Source of the DNA: Mesostigma viride
Lineage: Eukaryota; Streptophyta; Mesostigmatophyceae; Mesostigmatales; Mesostigmataceae
Assembly (NCBI GenBank): GCA_009746045.1
Contig: RPFO01001338.1
Coordinates: forward strand, 189,887-253,886
Reading direction: 5' to 3'
DNA: 64,000 nt
The position numbers were made by a program, and so were the translations under genes. This document shows positions 29,200-39,309 of this stretch, in pieces. The notes below the pieces were generated by a model. That model ran no database searches, was not told where the DNA came from, and saw only the letters and a list, made by a program, of their open reading frames with translations. Position 1 is the stretch's first letter; each line of letters opens with the position of its first letter.

Positions 29200-32100
29200 G
29201 CGAAACAAAGGGCAGATTCGGATTCAGCACGAAAAGGTACGTCTAGCCATCTCTTCTGAGGGGCGGAACAGCTAGCCGTCACTTGAAACGTGTGGGTAGA
29301 AGGAGCAGGCCTTACGAAATTCGTAAGTCCGCCCCTCGCCTCACTGTTTCTCGTGACGGCTACCCCATTATGGCATTCGGTCAGTGAGCCACGGCTCGGA
29401 TTCGAAAACCCATCGGCAGGATGGACTAGGCCTGGGCCCCTCCACCTGGGTGGGCGAGTAGTCTCCTTGGAGCGTGACCTCCTGTACCCTCGGTTACCCT
29501 TTCACAGGCGCAATGACTATGGAATAGTTATCGCCACACCAGGTGATCCGCTATCACCAAGACACCTCCATAACGACTTTTCTCAATACCTGCTGCCATT
29601 ACCCAAACGTGGGTGTAATGCAGCCTTTCCAATCGCTTTGGTTCTGCTCACAGCACACTGCACAGTAGGTCTCTCTTTTAATGACTATCTCACGCCCACG
29701 CCCTGTGCATGTTGTGCCGTGTCTTTCACCTTTCGCAGGTCCAATCTCACCACGCCATGGGGACCTACACGGAACCTACCCGGCCTGGTCCGCTGGAGCC
29801 CTGCAATGACATGAGTCAACTAACACTGGTATCGTGGAATGTCAGGGGGCTGAACACATACGGGTCACACACACCAGGGCAGGGACAGCGAATACCTCGC
29901 ACACGAGAATTAGCAAATGCATTACACAACTTGCTCGAGCGCTACGTGGGCCCCTCGCATGAAATTTGGATAGGACTGCAGGAACATAAAATCCAAGAAG
30001 CTGCCACACGCACCGCCCTTAGAGCTGCTAGAGCACTTGCACCTAGGACAGTTCACCGTTGGGCATGGGCACGCGGTACACAAGGGGGCACTGCCCTCAT
30101 TCAATACCGTAAACCTCCCAACCCTACGCTGACATGCCAGGACTGGGCTATAGCTACCGACACAGCGGAGGCTAGATGGCAGGGCCGTTGGACGCGGCAG
30201 TCCATTACATGGGCAGGAAATAAGGGATACATTATTAGTGTATATGCCCCAACCGAGCCAACGGATCAAGCCTCATTCTACCCTTCCCTCTTCAAAATGG
30301 CCGCTGACCTTATCTCACAGGGGTTCGAAATTGCGTTGATGGGCGATTTCAATATAGACCTGGATGAACACCCCCCTATACGCACAGCGGCCTTCAGTAA
30401 ACAGATCATGGACCTGAACTTACAGGATGTCATCCGCTCACGAGACCACGGGCCCACTTGGCTGGCCACACGTTTAAATGTACGCACTACTCGTCGTCTT
30501 GATAAAATCTACATCACACCCGCATGGGCGGACCTAGTTTGCTACGCATCGGTCGACCGTTCTGTTAATTTTTCTGATCACTACCCACTCATCGTTACCC
30601 TTGCCCATCACACCAACTCCGCCCGGGGCCCCGGCATTCCCCGCTTAAACAAACACCTACTCGCGGACGATAAGTACTACCTTGAGATCATGACACGCTG
30701 GCAGTCGTGGAGAGCCAGCAAGGGTAGCTACACAGACTGCTGCAGCTGGATGCAGGAGGGCCTAGCTAACATTCTAGAATTTTCCCAACTGTATTCACAA
30801 AATATCCGCCGCCAGAAAGGACAGGACTATCGGTACTACCAACGCATAGTGAATAAACTCCAAGCGAAGCCTACCCTGTATCAATCGGAACTAACAAAAC
30901 TTCAAAGAGCTCAGACCGAACTTGACAAACTACGTTTCGAGCGTCACACATTAGCACTAGACTCAGAAAATCTGTGGTGGCACCAGGTAGGAGAGAGAAT
31001 GACCAAAGAGTTCTTTGCTCTGATTCCTACCCCTAAAGCTCACTCCTCTATCACGGAAATCCAAGACGAACACGGCAGCCACCGAGACATCACCTCCATA
31101 CTACAGAGTGGTCACCGTTACTACTCAGCTCTCTTTCTAAACGAACCCCATCCTGACTCATCTGCAGCCATGCAAAAAATCCTACATGCCATTCCCCGTC
31201 GCCTTACACCAGCTCAACAGCAGGAACTCGATCAAATCCCCTCCATGGAAGAGGCCACAACAGCTATGGAACACATCAAAACCGGTAGCGCCCCCGGGGT
31301 CGACGGTCTGCCTATTGAATTCTGGAAAACGTTCTGGTCCCTTCTACACATAGATTTCTACGAATGTATTCTTGAAATTTGGCGGCACGGTAAGGTGAGC
31401 GGCAGATGGGCTGAATCTGCGCTTATCTTACTGTACAAAAAAGGAGACAAGACTCTATGGAAAAACTACCGCCCAATCCGTCTCCTTACGGTAGCGTACA
31501 AAATCATCAGTAAAATAATCCAACGACGCTTATACACCGTCCTAGACTTCCTCATTGGTCCGGAGCAAGTGGGCTTTAGGGCCAATCTCCACATCAACGA
31601 CAGCATTACCCTCATCATGGACATTGTGGAAAAAGCCTGGCGCGACGATATAGAGGGTTTCATATTGTTTTGGGATTTTGAAAAAGCCTTTGACCGTATG
31701 TGCTGGGAATACCTAGAACACATTCTAACCGCACTAGGATTTGGCCCACAACTCATGACCGTCATTATGGGTATGATCAAATCCCTGGCTTGGTATTTAC
31801 TAATAGACGGACACAAGTCAGCGACCGGCGCTAGCTCACGATCGCTACCACAAGGAGATTGCATGTCCCCTATTCTATTTCTCTTGGCCCACGCAGGACT
31901 CTACTGGCTACACCAGAACGATCCTCGCATTCGGGGCTTCCCGACAGGTAACGGTAAAGGTATATTCCAAACGGCTTATGTGGATGACACAACAAATGTT
32001 TGTATCTCTCTGCCTGAAGTGCATGCTGTCATGGATAATATCACTACCTATTCTGTTGCCACACAACAACGATGCAATGTGCTCAAGTCCACGGGACTGC

Positions 32101-34368
32101 ATATCGGCAAAACCAACACCCTACGCTACGCCCTCCCCAACCTGGCTGTGACCTGGGTCAAGCCGGGGGATCACCACCTTTTGCACAATTGTCCCATCGG
32201 CTGCACACCCGAGGGACGCTTGGCTGAACAACGTTCTTTCATGTATGATGAAACCAACCACGTGGGCAAGCTTGCAGGCGTTCTCCTTACCGCAGGGCGC
32301 TGGGGGGCCGTCCACCGCATGAGCCTACGAGGGCGAACCCTGATCGTCAACCAACTGTTGTTCTCTAAGGTCTTGTATTATTGCCAAGCACACCCACCCA
32401 ATGATGCCACCACACAGCTCATCCAACGCCTTGGCAGCAATTTTGTCTGGAAACAGAAAGGCTTAATCTCCCACACGGTCCACGGATGGATCAACAGAGA
32501 GATGTCCTTCATGTCATGGGTGCACGGGGGCCTCGGGCTCCACAACATACAATGGCGTCTGTGGTCGCTGTATGCTAAACAAGTGATATCCGTTTTTATG
32601 GGCGTTAACACACACCCTGGCTGCATGCTTGCACGTGAAACGCTAGCCTCTCTTTCCACCCATGCTAGTGGCACCTCGTGGCAACTGGGGGCGGGCATAC
32701 TGGGCAGCACCCTTATTTCGTACAAAGGACTCCCATGGTATTGGCAGCGCATATGGACAGGTTACAATAAGCTCAAGCCGGGTCGCCTAGTCTTTCCTAC
32801 TACTAGAGAGGAGGTGGCACGGCAGCCACTCTTTTTTAATGACTTAATCACAGACGCTACTAACAAGCCCCTGGGCACTCTCCACGGACACAACCCGTAT
32901 GATGGCTTTCTGCGCGCGTCACCGCCGATTGTCAGGGTGCTGGACCTCTACCTGGGGCACGGCGCTGCGTACCGACGGCTCAGCTACGACGAGGTCAGCA
33001 CTTGGGTCTCCCACATGCCCTCCCTGCAAGCGTGGCAAACTCTTATAAGTGCGATACCAGCGGCGTGGCATGCATTGATGACTGCCCCACGCAAGCCAAT
33101 TATAACCGGCGACTGGGTTAGCTTCTACGCCGACGGAGTCACGCCTGCGTGCAAGGGTTTAGTCGTGACGGTTCTGCCACCTGAGGGGCTCCAACTACAA
33201 CTGCTGGACGCTATTTCTGGCCACAATGGGTGTCTGTATCAACTATCCACCTTATATGCGTACACGCCAGCTTCCCAGTGTCACCGCATACGCGTAGTCC
33301 CATGGTCTGTGCCAAGATCTTGCATGATCCAGCCGGACCCATTATCCCCGGTTGAGAGCATTACATGGCTACACGTGGGCAACACACGGCTCGATCTACT
33401 ACATCTGGACCCGGTTGAATTTGGATGGGTCTTAACCAAGGGGGACATCAGAACCAGCAAATGTATCTTTGAGTACACCGCAGATTGGGGTTATGATATC
33501 TTGTTGCATATGTACCATCAGCCCCACCCGGGCCGAGCCCGCTGGGGAATACATTGGCCGGGCTACACTTGGGTTAAGATGATTACCCTGGCGGTAGACC
33601 ACCCTCTCGTGGACCGCAGGGCCACTGATGTACAACACCTTTTGATGCATAGGGCGATAGGGGTCTGCGCCATGCTCCACGAGCGTTTTGGTCATGATGC
33701 ATCATGCCTGTGCACGCACCCTAGTGAAACCATTGAGCACAGGTTTCTTTACTGTAATCTCCCTGGGGTTTGGACGTGGCTCATTAACATCTGGGCCGCA
33801 TGGACGGCATCGCCACCCACTCTCCCAATCAGCGTGCGTACCATCATTTTCGGTATTGCTGGCACACCAGGGTCCGAGCTTTCAGTTTCCCAAGCAGAAT
33901 GGATATGGCTACGCACTACTATGCTATACGCGATCTGGACCATACGCAACGAGACAGTCTTTAAGGTCCGCGAGGAGTATACCCGCGGCGGCGTAGTCCG
34001 GCGCTTTATATACCTATGGAATGCGGCTATGCGCCGCTACTGGCTGTTAGCTCAGGAACAACACAGGGTGTGGGACCCAGGGCCCAATAACGACAAGCCC
34101 AGCCCGCTCCAGCTTTTTCATGATCTACTGGGCCGTAATCAGGTATTCACCAGTATGCCTCATGGCGACATCACTCAGGTCCAATGGCTTCCCTGGTCTA
34201 ATAACGCGCCCTATTAGCCTTTCACCTGTCACCGCCACACGTGTGTGTGCCCACCTTCATTAGGATTCGCTGATACTCATTTCCCCTCTCACCTCTTTGG
34301 TCCATAATTGGCTAATAAAATATTCTGATCTATCTGAATTGGCTAATAAAATATACCCATTTCCCCGA
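29200..34368 (+). mobile_element. Full-length L1-like LINE with 21-bp target duplication
   Basis: The same 21 bases, starting AATCTACTGCGTAG, flank the element at 29179-29199 and 34369-34389, which defines a complete 5.2-kb insertion. The 5' leader is about 610 bp. One long frame follows. The 3' UTR contains two copies of TTGGCTAATAAAATAT, each with AATAAA (34314-34319, 34345-34350). There is no poly(A) tail; the repeated segment takes its place. The intact frame and perfect target duplication point to a recent insertion. It is not related in sequence to the AATT-tailed LINE family elsewhere in the window. Confidence 0.93.
29811..34217 (+). CDS. LINE polyprotein: AP endonuclease - reverse transcriptase - zinc finger
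   Basis: The frame is open from 29709, but the ATG at 29811 (MSQLTLVSWNVRGL) lies just before the endonuclease, giving about 1468 residues. The N-terminal quarter is an APE-type endonuclease with all landmark motifs: SWNVRGL, GLQEHK, VYAPTEP, MGDFNIDLD, RRLDKIY and SDHYPL. The central reverse transcriptase has GSAPGVDGLP, NYRPIRLL, QVGFRAN, FWDFEKAFDRM, LPQGDCMSPILF and the catalytic AYVDDTTN. Near the C-terminus a C/H cluster (CLCTHPSETIEHRFLYC) matches the zinc-binding region of plant-type LINE reverse transcriptases. The protein would nick the target and copy its own RNA there. No inactivating change is visible. No separate ORF1 was found; a 174-codon frame in the leader (29290-29814) has no RNA-binding motif. 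Confidence 0.93.
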   Translation: MSQLTLVSWNVRGLNTYGSHTPGQGQRIPRTRELANALHNLLERYVGPSHEIWIGLQEHKIQEAATRTALRAARALAPRTVHRWAWARGTQGGTALIQYRKPPNPTLTCQDWAIATDTAEARWQGRWTRQSITWAGNKGYIISVYAPTEPTDQASFYPSLFKMAADLISQGFEIALMGDFNIDLDEHPPIRTAAFSKQIMDLNLQDVIRSRDHGPTWLATRLNVRTTRRLDKIYITPAWADLVCYASVDRSVNFSDHYPLIVTLAHHTNSARGPGIPRLNKHLLADDKYYLEIMTRWQSWRASKGSYTDCCSWMQEGLANILEFSQLYSQNIRRQKGQDYRYYQRIVNKLQAKPTLYQSELTKLQRAQTELDKLRFERHTLALDSENLWWHQVGERMTKEFFALIPTPKAHSSITEIQDEHGSHRDITSILQSGHRYYSALFLNEPHPDSSAAMQKILHAIPRRLTPAQQQELDQIPSMEEATTAMEHIKTGSAPGVDGLPIEFWKTFWSLLHIDFYECILEIWRHGKVSGRWAESALILLYKKGDKTLWKNYRPIRLLTVAYKIISKIIQRRLYTVLDFLIGPEQVGFRANLHINDSITLIMDIVEKAWRDDIEGFILFWDFEKAFDRMCWEYLEHILTALGFGPQLMTVIMGMIKSLAWYLLIDGHKSATGASSRSLPQGDCMSPILFLLAHAGLYWLHQNDPRIRGFPTGNGKGIFQTAYVDDTTNVCISLPEVHAVMDNITTYSVATQQRCNVLKSTGLHIGKTNTLRYALPNLAVTWVKPGDHHLLHNCPIGCTPEGRLAEQRSFMYDETNHVGKLAGVLLTAGRWGAVHRMSLRGRTLIVNQLLFSKVLYYCQAHPPNDATTQLIQRLGSNFVWKQKGLISHTVHGWINREMSFMSWVHGGLGLHNIQWRLWSLYAKQVISVFMGVNTHPGCMLARETLASLSTHASGTSWQLGAGILGSTLISYKGLPWYWQRIWTGYNKLKPGRLVFPTTREEVARQPLFFNDLITDATNKPLGTLHGHNPYDGFLRASPPIVRVLDLYLGHGAAYRRLSYDEVSTWVSHMPSLQAWQTLISAIPAAWHALMTAPRKPIITGDWVSFYADGVTPACKGLVVTVLPPEGLQLQLLDAISGHNGCLYQLSTLYAYTPASQCHRIRVVPWSVPRSCMIQPDPLSPVESITWLHVGNTRLDLLHLDPVEFGWVLTKGDIRTSKCIFEYTADWGYDILLHMYHQPHPGRARWGIHWPGYTWVKMITLAVDHPLVDRRATDVQHLLMHRAIGVCAMLHERFGHDASCLCTHPSETIEHRFLYCNLPGVWTWLINIWAAWTASPPTLPISVRTIIFGIAGTPGSELSVSQAEWIWLRTTMLYAIWTIRNETVFKVREEYTRGGVVRRFIYLWNAAMRRYWLLAQEQHRVWDPGPNNDKPSPLQLFHDLLGRNQVFTSMPHGDITQVQWLPWSNNAPY

Positions 34369-34389
34369 AATCTACTGCGTAGAATTTCC

Positions 34390-35222
34390 CGCCTCTTCAG
34401 TCTTACTGCAGGGAATCTGGTGCCGGTGACAGTACGGCGCAGCGGTCGGATCCGGACTGGACGTTGTAGTAATGTGTCCTACGCGCCGCGATTCGACTGG
34501 ATGGGCTGCGCGCGATACGCTGGATCTAGGCAACCACGTTTTCTGGAAGACGTGCTACAAACCTACCGAGAATCATCGGGGTGCTGGCCAGCACCGGGTG
34601 CCAATTCCCTGAGAATTATTTTTGGGAGAGAGTGCCATTGTGGCAGCCATAGAAGCTACTATCGGACCACTGGCGCGGGAGTAAACTCAACTCTACTCAA
34701 CCATACAAGTTCGATTTCATAAAAAATCTTCCCTGCCCGCTTTCAAAAATCAGCCATAGGCACAACTAGGCATTTCAGGCTATTTTTGGCATACCTGGGT
34801 CACCTTAACTGTTATATGGAAATAAACTAACACCCATTTCACCGGAAAAAAAATCAGCCATGTGGAGCTCAATTCTCCATTTCCCAGTGCGCATGTAATT
34901 CTTTTGCCTTTCAGTGTTTTATTGCACGCGGGTGTACTGTATCCCGTTTGTAATTCTCGAATAATTATTTGGGCATATCGCGGATAAGCTTGTGGCCAGA
35001 TATTGTAAATATTTACGGGACCAGGCTTTTGGGCTCGTTTGGTGGGCTTTTCACTGGTAATTAACATACCCGTTCTTGCGGTTTTCGCGGGAAATTGAGT
35101 TGCATTCAAGTCCAATTGCTTTCAGGCCGTCTGCCAACACGAGCCATTGGCCAGCCCGACAAGGCAGACCACGCCGGCTTAAATTCTAAGCCTAGCCGGC
35201 CGGCCTAGCCGGGCTTACACAA
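34390..35222. other. Upstream region of the VWA-domain gene
   Basis: No gene is seen. An inverted CCAAT box (CCATTGG) lies about 75 bp upstream of the VWA start codon, and a weak AT-rich TATA-like stretch (TTAAATT) lies about 40 bp upstream. The promoter assignment is tentative. Confidence 0.35.
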
Positions 35223-38200
35223 ATGGCGCCCTCTGTCGTGCAAAGCTTCTCGCTGGGTTCACTGGGCTCGCTTCTGGGCATCACCCCTGCCAAGGACATC
35301 CCCGGGTCAACGGAGCACCCCTCGCACCTGACCGTCGTGCTGGATAGGTCCGGCAGCATGGGTTCCTGGGTCGAGCGCTCCCTGATCGCCGTCCACGGCG
35401 CGCTGCTTCAGCTCGGTCGCAACCCCGAAGAACAGCTCACCCTGATCACTTTCGACGACGCCTCGAAGCGCGTGACGGTGGACGGCGGCGACCCGACGAT
35501 TGACCACCTGGCGACCCGCCTGAAGGACATCCGATGCCGCGGCAGCACCAACCTAGCTGGCACATTCTCCATCCTTCTGGACGTGATCCGCAGCCACGGC
35601 GCGCACGAGGGCCACGTCATCCTCGTCCTGTCTGACGGCGAGGTGTCGGACGGCCATGCCACCGCGCTCGCGGCCCAGGTCGCGGTGGACGCCCTGGCAG
35701 GGCACCGCGCCCCTATCACGGGCTGCCTCCTCCGCCTCATGACGAGCGAGATGGCCAGGCCAGACACACGCGCGCTTGCCTGCGTGGGCTCGTTGTTCAA
35801 CACCAGCAAGGCGGCTGTCATTGACGTCGACGTCGCACTCCGGGGGAGCGAAGAGGTCAGTTTGTTGCTGCTCACGCAGGCCATCGTGGAGGGGCTTGCG
35901 TCCGCACGCGGGGGGCCGACACGCATGGTCAAGCTGGCCGCGCCGGGGGTGGCGTTCCGACGATTTCCTGGCGCGGAGCCCATCCGGCGGCTCCACCTGC
36001 CATGTGGCGCGACCACGTACGTTCTCGTGGAGCGTGCCTCTGGTAGCAGCGCCGCCGATGCGGGGGACGGAGCCCACAATGAGGGTGGGGCATCCCATAA
36101 CCGGAATGTAGGGGGGGGGGCGGCCAGTGCCTCTGGTGGGGATGCGGGCGGGCAGCACCTGCCCCCAATGACAGCTGGCGCGGATATCCCACTTTTGAGC
36201 GGCGATACCAACACCCGCGTCGAGGGCGGGGATGGGGCAGCCACCCTGCCACCACCGCCCGCGCTGGCCTGGGTGTCCCTGGGTGACCACCGCGTGCCGG
36301 TCACGGACATGGGCGTGCTGACCCACGAAGAGAGCGTGGCGGCTTACCTCGAGTTTGTGGAGCAGCAGATCAAGATGTGGGCGCTCGTAGGGGGGGAGGG
36401 CCGCGCAGCGGCGACGGGGCGCGCACTCACTTGGTTCGATCAGCTCGACGCAATCCTGGTGGCCAGCCGGGCCAAGGCGCTGCAGGGAGGAGAAGGAGGA
36501 GGGACGGATGCGTTTGGGGGAATAACAGAGGCATCTCTGCAGGAGGATGGGAGTGGCATGCCACCAGGAGGTGCAGGGAGGGACGTGGTCTCTGTCATGG
36601 CGCGGGCGCGGGCGCTCGCAAAGACCGCCAAGGCCCGGTCGGCGTCGGTCATATCCCGTGTGCGTCAGCTGCGCAACGTGGGGCGGCTGGACCACCTGAA
36701 CGCGCAGCAGCAGGCCGACTGGCTGCGCGGCGCGCAGGACACGCGGTCGGGTCGCCAGCTGGCGAAGCGGGCGCTCGCGAGGGCGGGGGGACAGGACGAC
36801 GGTGGCGGCGTGGCCGACATGGTTGGCGCGGCGCGGGACGCGGTGGCCATTCTCGCAGAGGCGATCGCGCCATCAGGAGCAGAGGGCGGGGCAGACAGTA
36901 GCAATACCTCATCTCAAGCATCATCTGTGGGAGGGAGGGATGGGACGCCGGGGGGTGGGGCATCGGGTTTAGGAGGGGGTGGGGTTGGGCCTGGTGGGAA
37001 GGGGGCGATTCCCTTGGACGAGGACAAGTACGACGACGGCTCGGCCTCTTTTTATAGTCGGTCCAGCTTCCGAGAGTGCCTACACGCAGCTGCCGAGCTG
37101 GCGCCCGAGGCGGGCCAAATGGGGCTGAACGACATCGTGACATGCGTCGGCGGCGTGGGCGTGGCCATCCGCGCGCGCGTGGGGGACTATGTCGACCCCT
37201 GGACGTTCCGCGTCGACATGCTCTTTGCGGGCGTGAGCCTCGCCGAGTCCGACCTGTGGCTCGTGACGGCAACAGCGCAAGAGGATGCCCGTCAGGGGGG
37301 AGGGAATGCGGGCGTGCCGGATGGGCTGGAATGCCCCGGTCGTCCCGGGTGTTTGATCACGGGGGTGATCCCGTTGAGGGTCGTCGACGCCGAGGCCTAT
37401 GATCTGTACTCAGGCCCCGGCGTGCGGCCGCTCATGGAGATGCACGCAAGCACGTGCATGCGCCGCATGCTGGCGCCCGTGCCCGGCGACGTCATCGCGA
37501 TGACCACAGCGGGTGCGCTGCATCTGCTGCAGTCGCTCGGGGCACGCGGGGCGGCGCTGCCGGAGGTGGAGGCGCGTCTCCTGGCCGCGTTCCTGGGCAA
37601 CCTGTGCCGGCTGATCGGGCCCGTGTACCGGATTTACCCCTACGAGGAATTGTTCCGTGCGCTAGCGGCCACCACAGACACGCGCACGGTGCTGACCGCC
37701 GCGCGAGACGTGTCGGGCATCCTCAAGCCGGTCGCCGCCCTCCTGCGACTCTACGACAAGGACAAACCTGCGGCAACCCCCGTGGAGGCACCCGCCTCAT
37801 CCGGGGCCCCCAAGGAGGACCCGGAGCCCCTAGTCCCCTGCAGCTTCCACCAGGGACACCTGGCGCACGTCCTGCGGTCGCTCTTCCACCTGGACTGCTA
37901 CATGTCGGCGCGGCGCGCATTCCGCGACGCCCCTGACAAGGCCACAGCGAGGGAGGCGGCGGTCCAGTCGCTACTGGCGATCGACACAAGGGACACCCGC
38001 AAGGCCACCCCACTGGCGCCGCTGTTCGAGCCTGAGCTGGTCCCGCCGCCGGCCCACTACGACCAGCTCCCCGATGGCCCTCTCTCGGCGCTCCCTTGGC
38101 CCGCTTGGGTGCCGGACCACACCCTGGATGCGCTCCTGGGGCTGGAGGCGGTGTTGAACAGGCGGGCCGCGCCGGCGGACCCGACGGCCGTCTTCGGGTG

Positions 38201-39074
38201 TCCTCGCGAGGTCCTCCGCGCCGTGGGGGTCGTGCAGGGGATACTGTGTGGTGAGGCGGGGGACCGGGTGGACGCTGACACGGGCAAGTGCCGGCTGCCA
38301 GATATCACGAGCGAGGAGGACGCCGTGGCGTACCTGCGGTCCATCGTGAGGGCGCGGTATCAGGTGGACTATGTCAAGCGCGCGGCGAGCAAACGGGCGG
38401 CGGAGGAGAGGGAGGCGGTCGCGCAGGCGGTCGCCCGGTTGATGCGTGTGGGCTCCCTGGAGGAGTTCATGGAAGGGTTTGGCGTGGCCAGGCAAGGGGG
38501 CCCAGCGCAGGTTGTCGTGGCAAAGGCAGGCGAGAGGCCGCCGGTGTACACGATGGTGGACGGCATGCCTAGTGTCAGGATCTCCAACCGGCAGCACCCT
38601 GGGTTCTCCCAGGTCATGGCGGCGCTCACGGACGTGGACGCGGCCGTCAGCACGCCGCTTCCGTTCCAATCGGAGAAGATTGGGTTTGTGCTCGCGGGGC
38701 GTGACGTGCGCGAGGGGGATGCCGGGGAGCCCCTGTGGGAGGGCGGGAACATCTTCCGTGGCGACTGGGCACCATTCCAGCGCGTGCTCGAGCAACTGCC
38801 CAACGGGGCGCACGTGTGGGCGTGGCTGGAACACATGCGGTCACTGCACAAGGGCCACCGGTACCGCGGGTGGGGCACCGATGTCTCGCTGCCAAACCGC
38901 CACGGCCACAGCAACGATTTCGTGAGCTTCTTCGGGCTGGGCTTTGCGACGATGGCAGCCCTGCGGGCGGCGGTCCCTCTGGAGCAGTATGATGACTATG
39001 TGCAGAGGCATTGCGTGGAGAAGGGCTGCTGCCTGGAGCAAGCCAGGAAGGAGAAGCCGGCCCCAAAAACTTAG
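35223..39074 (+). CDS. Large von Willebrand factor A-domain protein, intronless
   Basis: The gene encodes 1283 residues. Residues of about 35-215 form a VWA domain with a complete metal-ion-dependent adhesion site: DRSGSMGS (D41, S43, S45), the threonine in CRGSTNLAGT (T109) and LSDGEVSDG (D138). Glycine-rich linkers with low-complexity GGG runs separate it from an alpha-helical middle part (for example RVRQLRNVGRLDHLNAQQQ) and a long C-terminal region (about 600-1283) I do not recognise, with conserved-looking aromatic stretches (PVYRIYPYEELFRAL, HRYRGWGTDVSLPNRHGHSN). There is no signal peptide or membrane segment, so it is probably intracellular. The codons are strongly GC- and CpG-rich, as are the TFIIE-beta exons, which suggests a genuine host-style gene. 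VWA domains usually mediate metal-dependent protein contacts; the partner is unknown. The 3.9-kb frame without introns is unusual beside a multi-exon neighbour. Confidence 0.88.
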   Translation: MAPSVVQSFSLGSLGSLLGITPAKDIPGSTEHPSHLTVVLDRSGSMGSWVERSLIAVHGALLQLGRNPEEQLTLITFDDASKRVTVDGGDPTIDHLATRLKDIRCRGSTNLAGTFSILLDVIRSHGAHEGHVILVLSDGEVSDGHATALAAQVAVDALAGHRAPITGCLLRLMTSEMARPDTRALACVGSLFNTSKAAVIDVDVALRGSEEVSLLLLTQAIVEGLASARGGPTRMVKLAAPGVAFRRFPGAEPIRRLHLPCGATTYVLVERASGSSAADAGDGAHNEGGASHNRNVGGGAASASGGDAGGQHLPPMTAGADIPLLSGDTNTRVEGGDGAATLPPPPALAWVSLGDHRVPVTDMGVLTHEESVAAYLEFVEQQIKMWALVGGEGRAAATGRALTWFDQLDAILVASRAKALQGGEGGGTDAFGGITEASLQEDGSGMPPGGAGRDVVSVMARARALAKTAKARSASVISRVRQLRNVGRLDHLNAQQQADWLRGAQDTRSGRQLAKRALARAGGQDDGGGVADMVGAARDAVAILAEAIAPSGAEGGADSSNTSSQASSVGGRDGTPGGGASGLGGGGVGPGGKGAIPLDEDKYDDGSASFYSRSSFRECLHAAAELAPEAGQMGLNDIVTCVGGVGVAIRARVGDYVDPWTFRVDMLFAGVSLAESDLWLVTATAQEDARQGGGNAGVPDGLECPGRPGCLITGVIPLRVVDAEAYDLYSGPGVRPLMEMHASTCMRRMLAPVPGDVIAMTTAGALHLLQSLGARGAALPEVEARLLAAFLGNLCRLIGPVYRIYPYEELFRALAATTDTRTVLTAARDVSGILKPVAALLRLYDKDKPAATPVEAPASSGAPKEDPEPLVPCSFHQGHLAHVLRSLFHLDCYMSARRAFRDAPDKATAREAAVQSLLAIDTRDTRKATPLAPLFEPELVPPPAHYDQLPDGPLSALPWPAWVPDHTLDALLGLEAVLNRRAAPADPTAVFGCPREVLRAVGVVQGILCGEAGDRVDADTGKCRLPDITSEEDAVAYLRSIVRARYQVDYVKRAASKRAAEEREAVAQAVARLMRVGSLEEFMEGFGVARQGGPAQVVVAKAGERPPVYTMVDGMPSVRISNRQHPGFSQVMAALTDVDAAVSTPLPFQSEKIGFVLAGRDVREGDAGEPLWEGGNIFRGDWAPFQRVLEQLPNGAHVWAWLEHMRSLHKGHRYRGWGTDVSLPNRHGHSNDFVSFFGLGFATMAALRAAVPLEQYDDYVQRHCVEKGCCLEQARKEKPAPKT

Positions 39075-39309
39075 CGGTGTGGTCTGCTCCTGTAGTTTTC
39101 TACTATTGGCTCGAGGCGTATTTTTCTCGTTTCTCGTTTTCAGGATTTAATCCAAAAAGTGGTTTTTCATTAAGAAATAACTTACACAGCCATTTTAAGT
39201 CACCCAGGTAAAGCTTTTGTGCTGAAGACGTATGGCTCATCAAAACACACCATATCTAGACATGCATATCTGTTTTCACATGGACCTCATGAAATCACAT
39301 CATCCCGCT

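Noticed and set aside
36377-38925. Antisense and alternative-frame ORFs of up to 380 codons over the VWA gene
   Set aside because: They are shadows in GC-rich coding DNA; only the frame at 35223-39074 has domain motifs.
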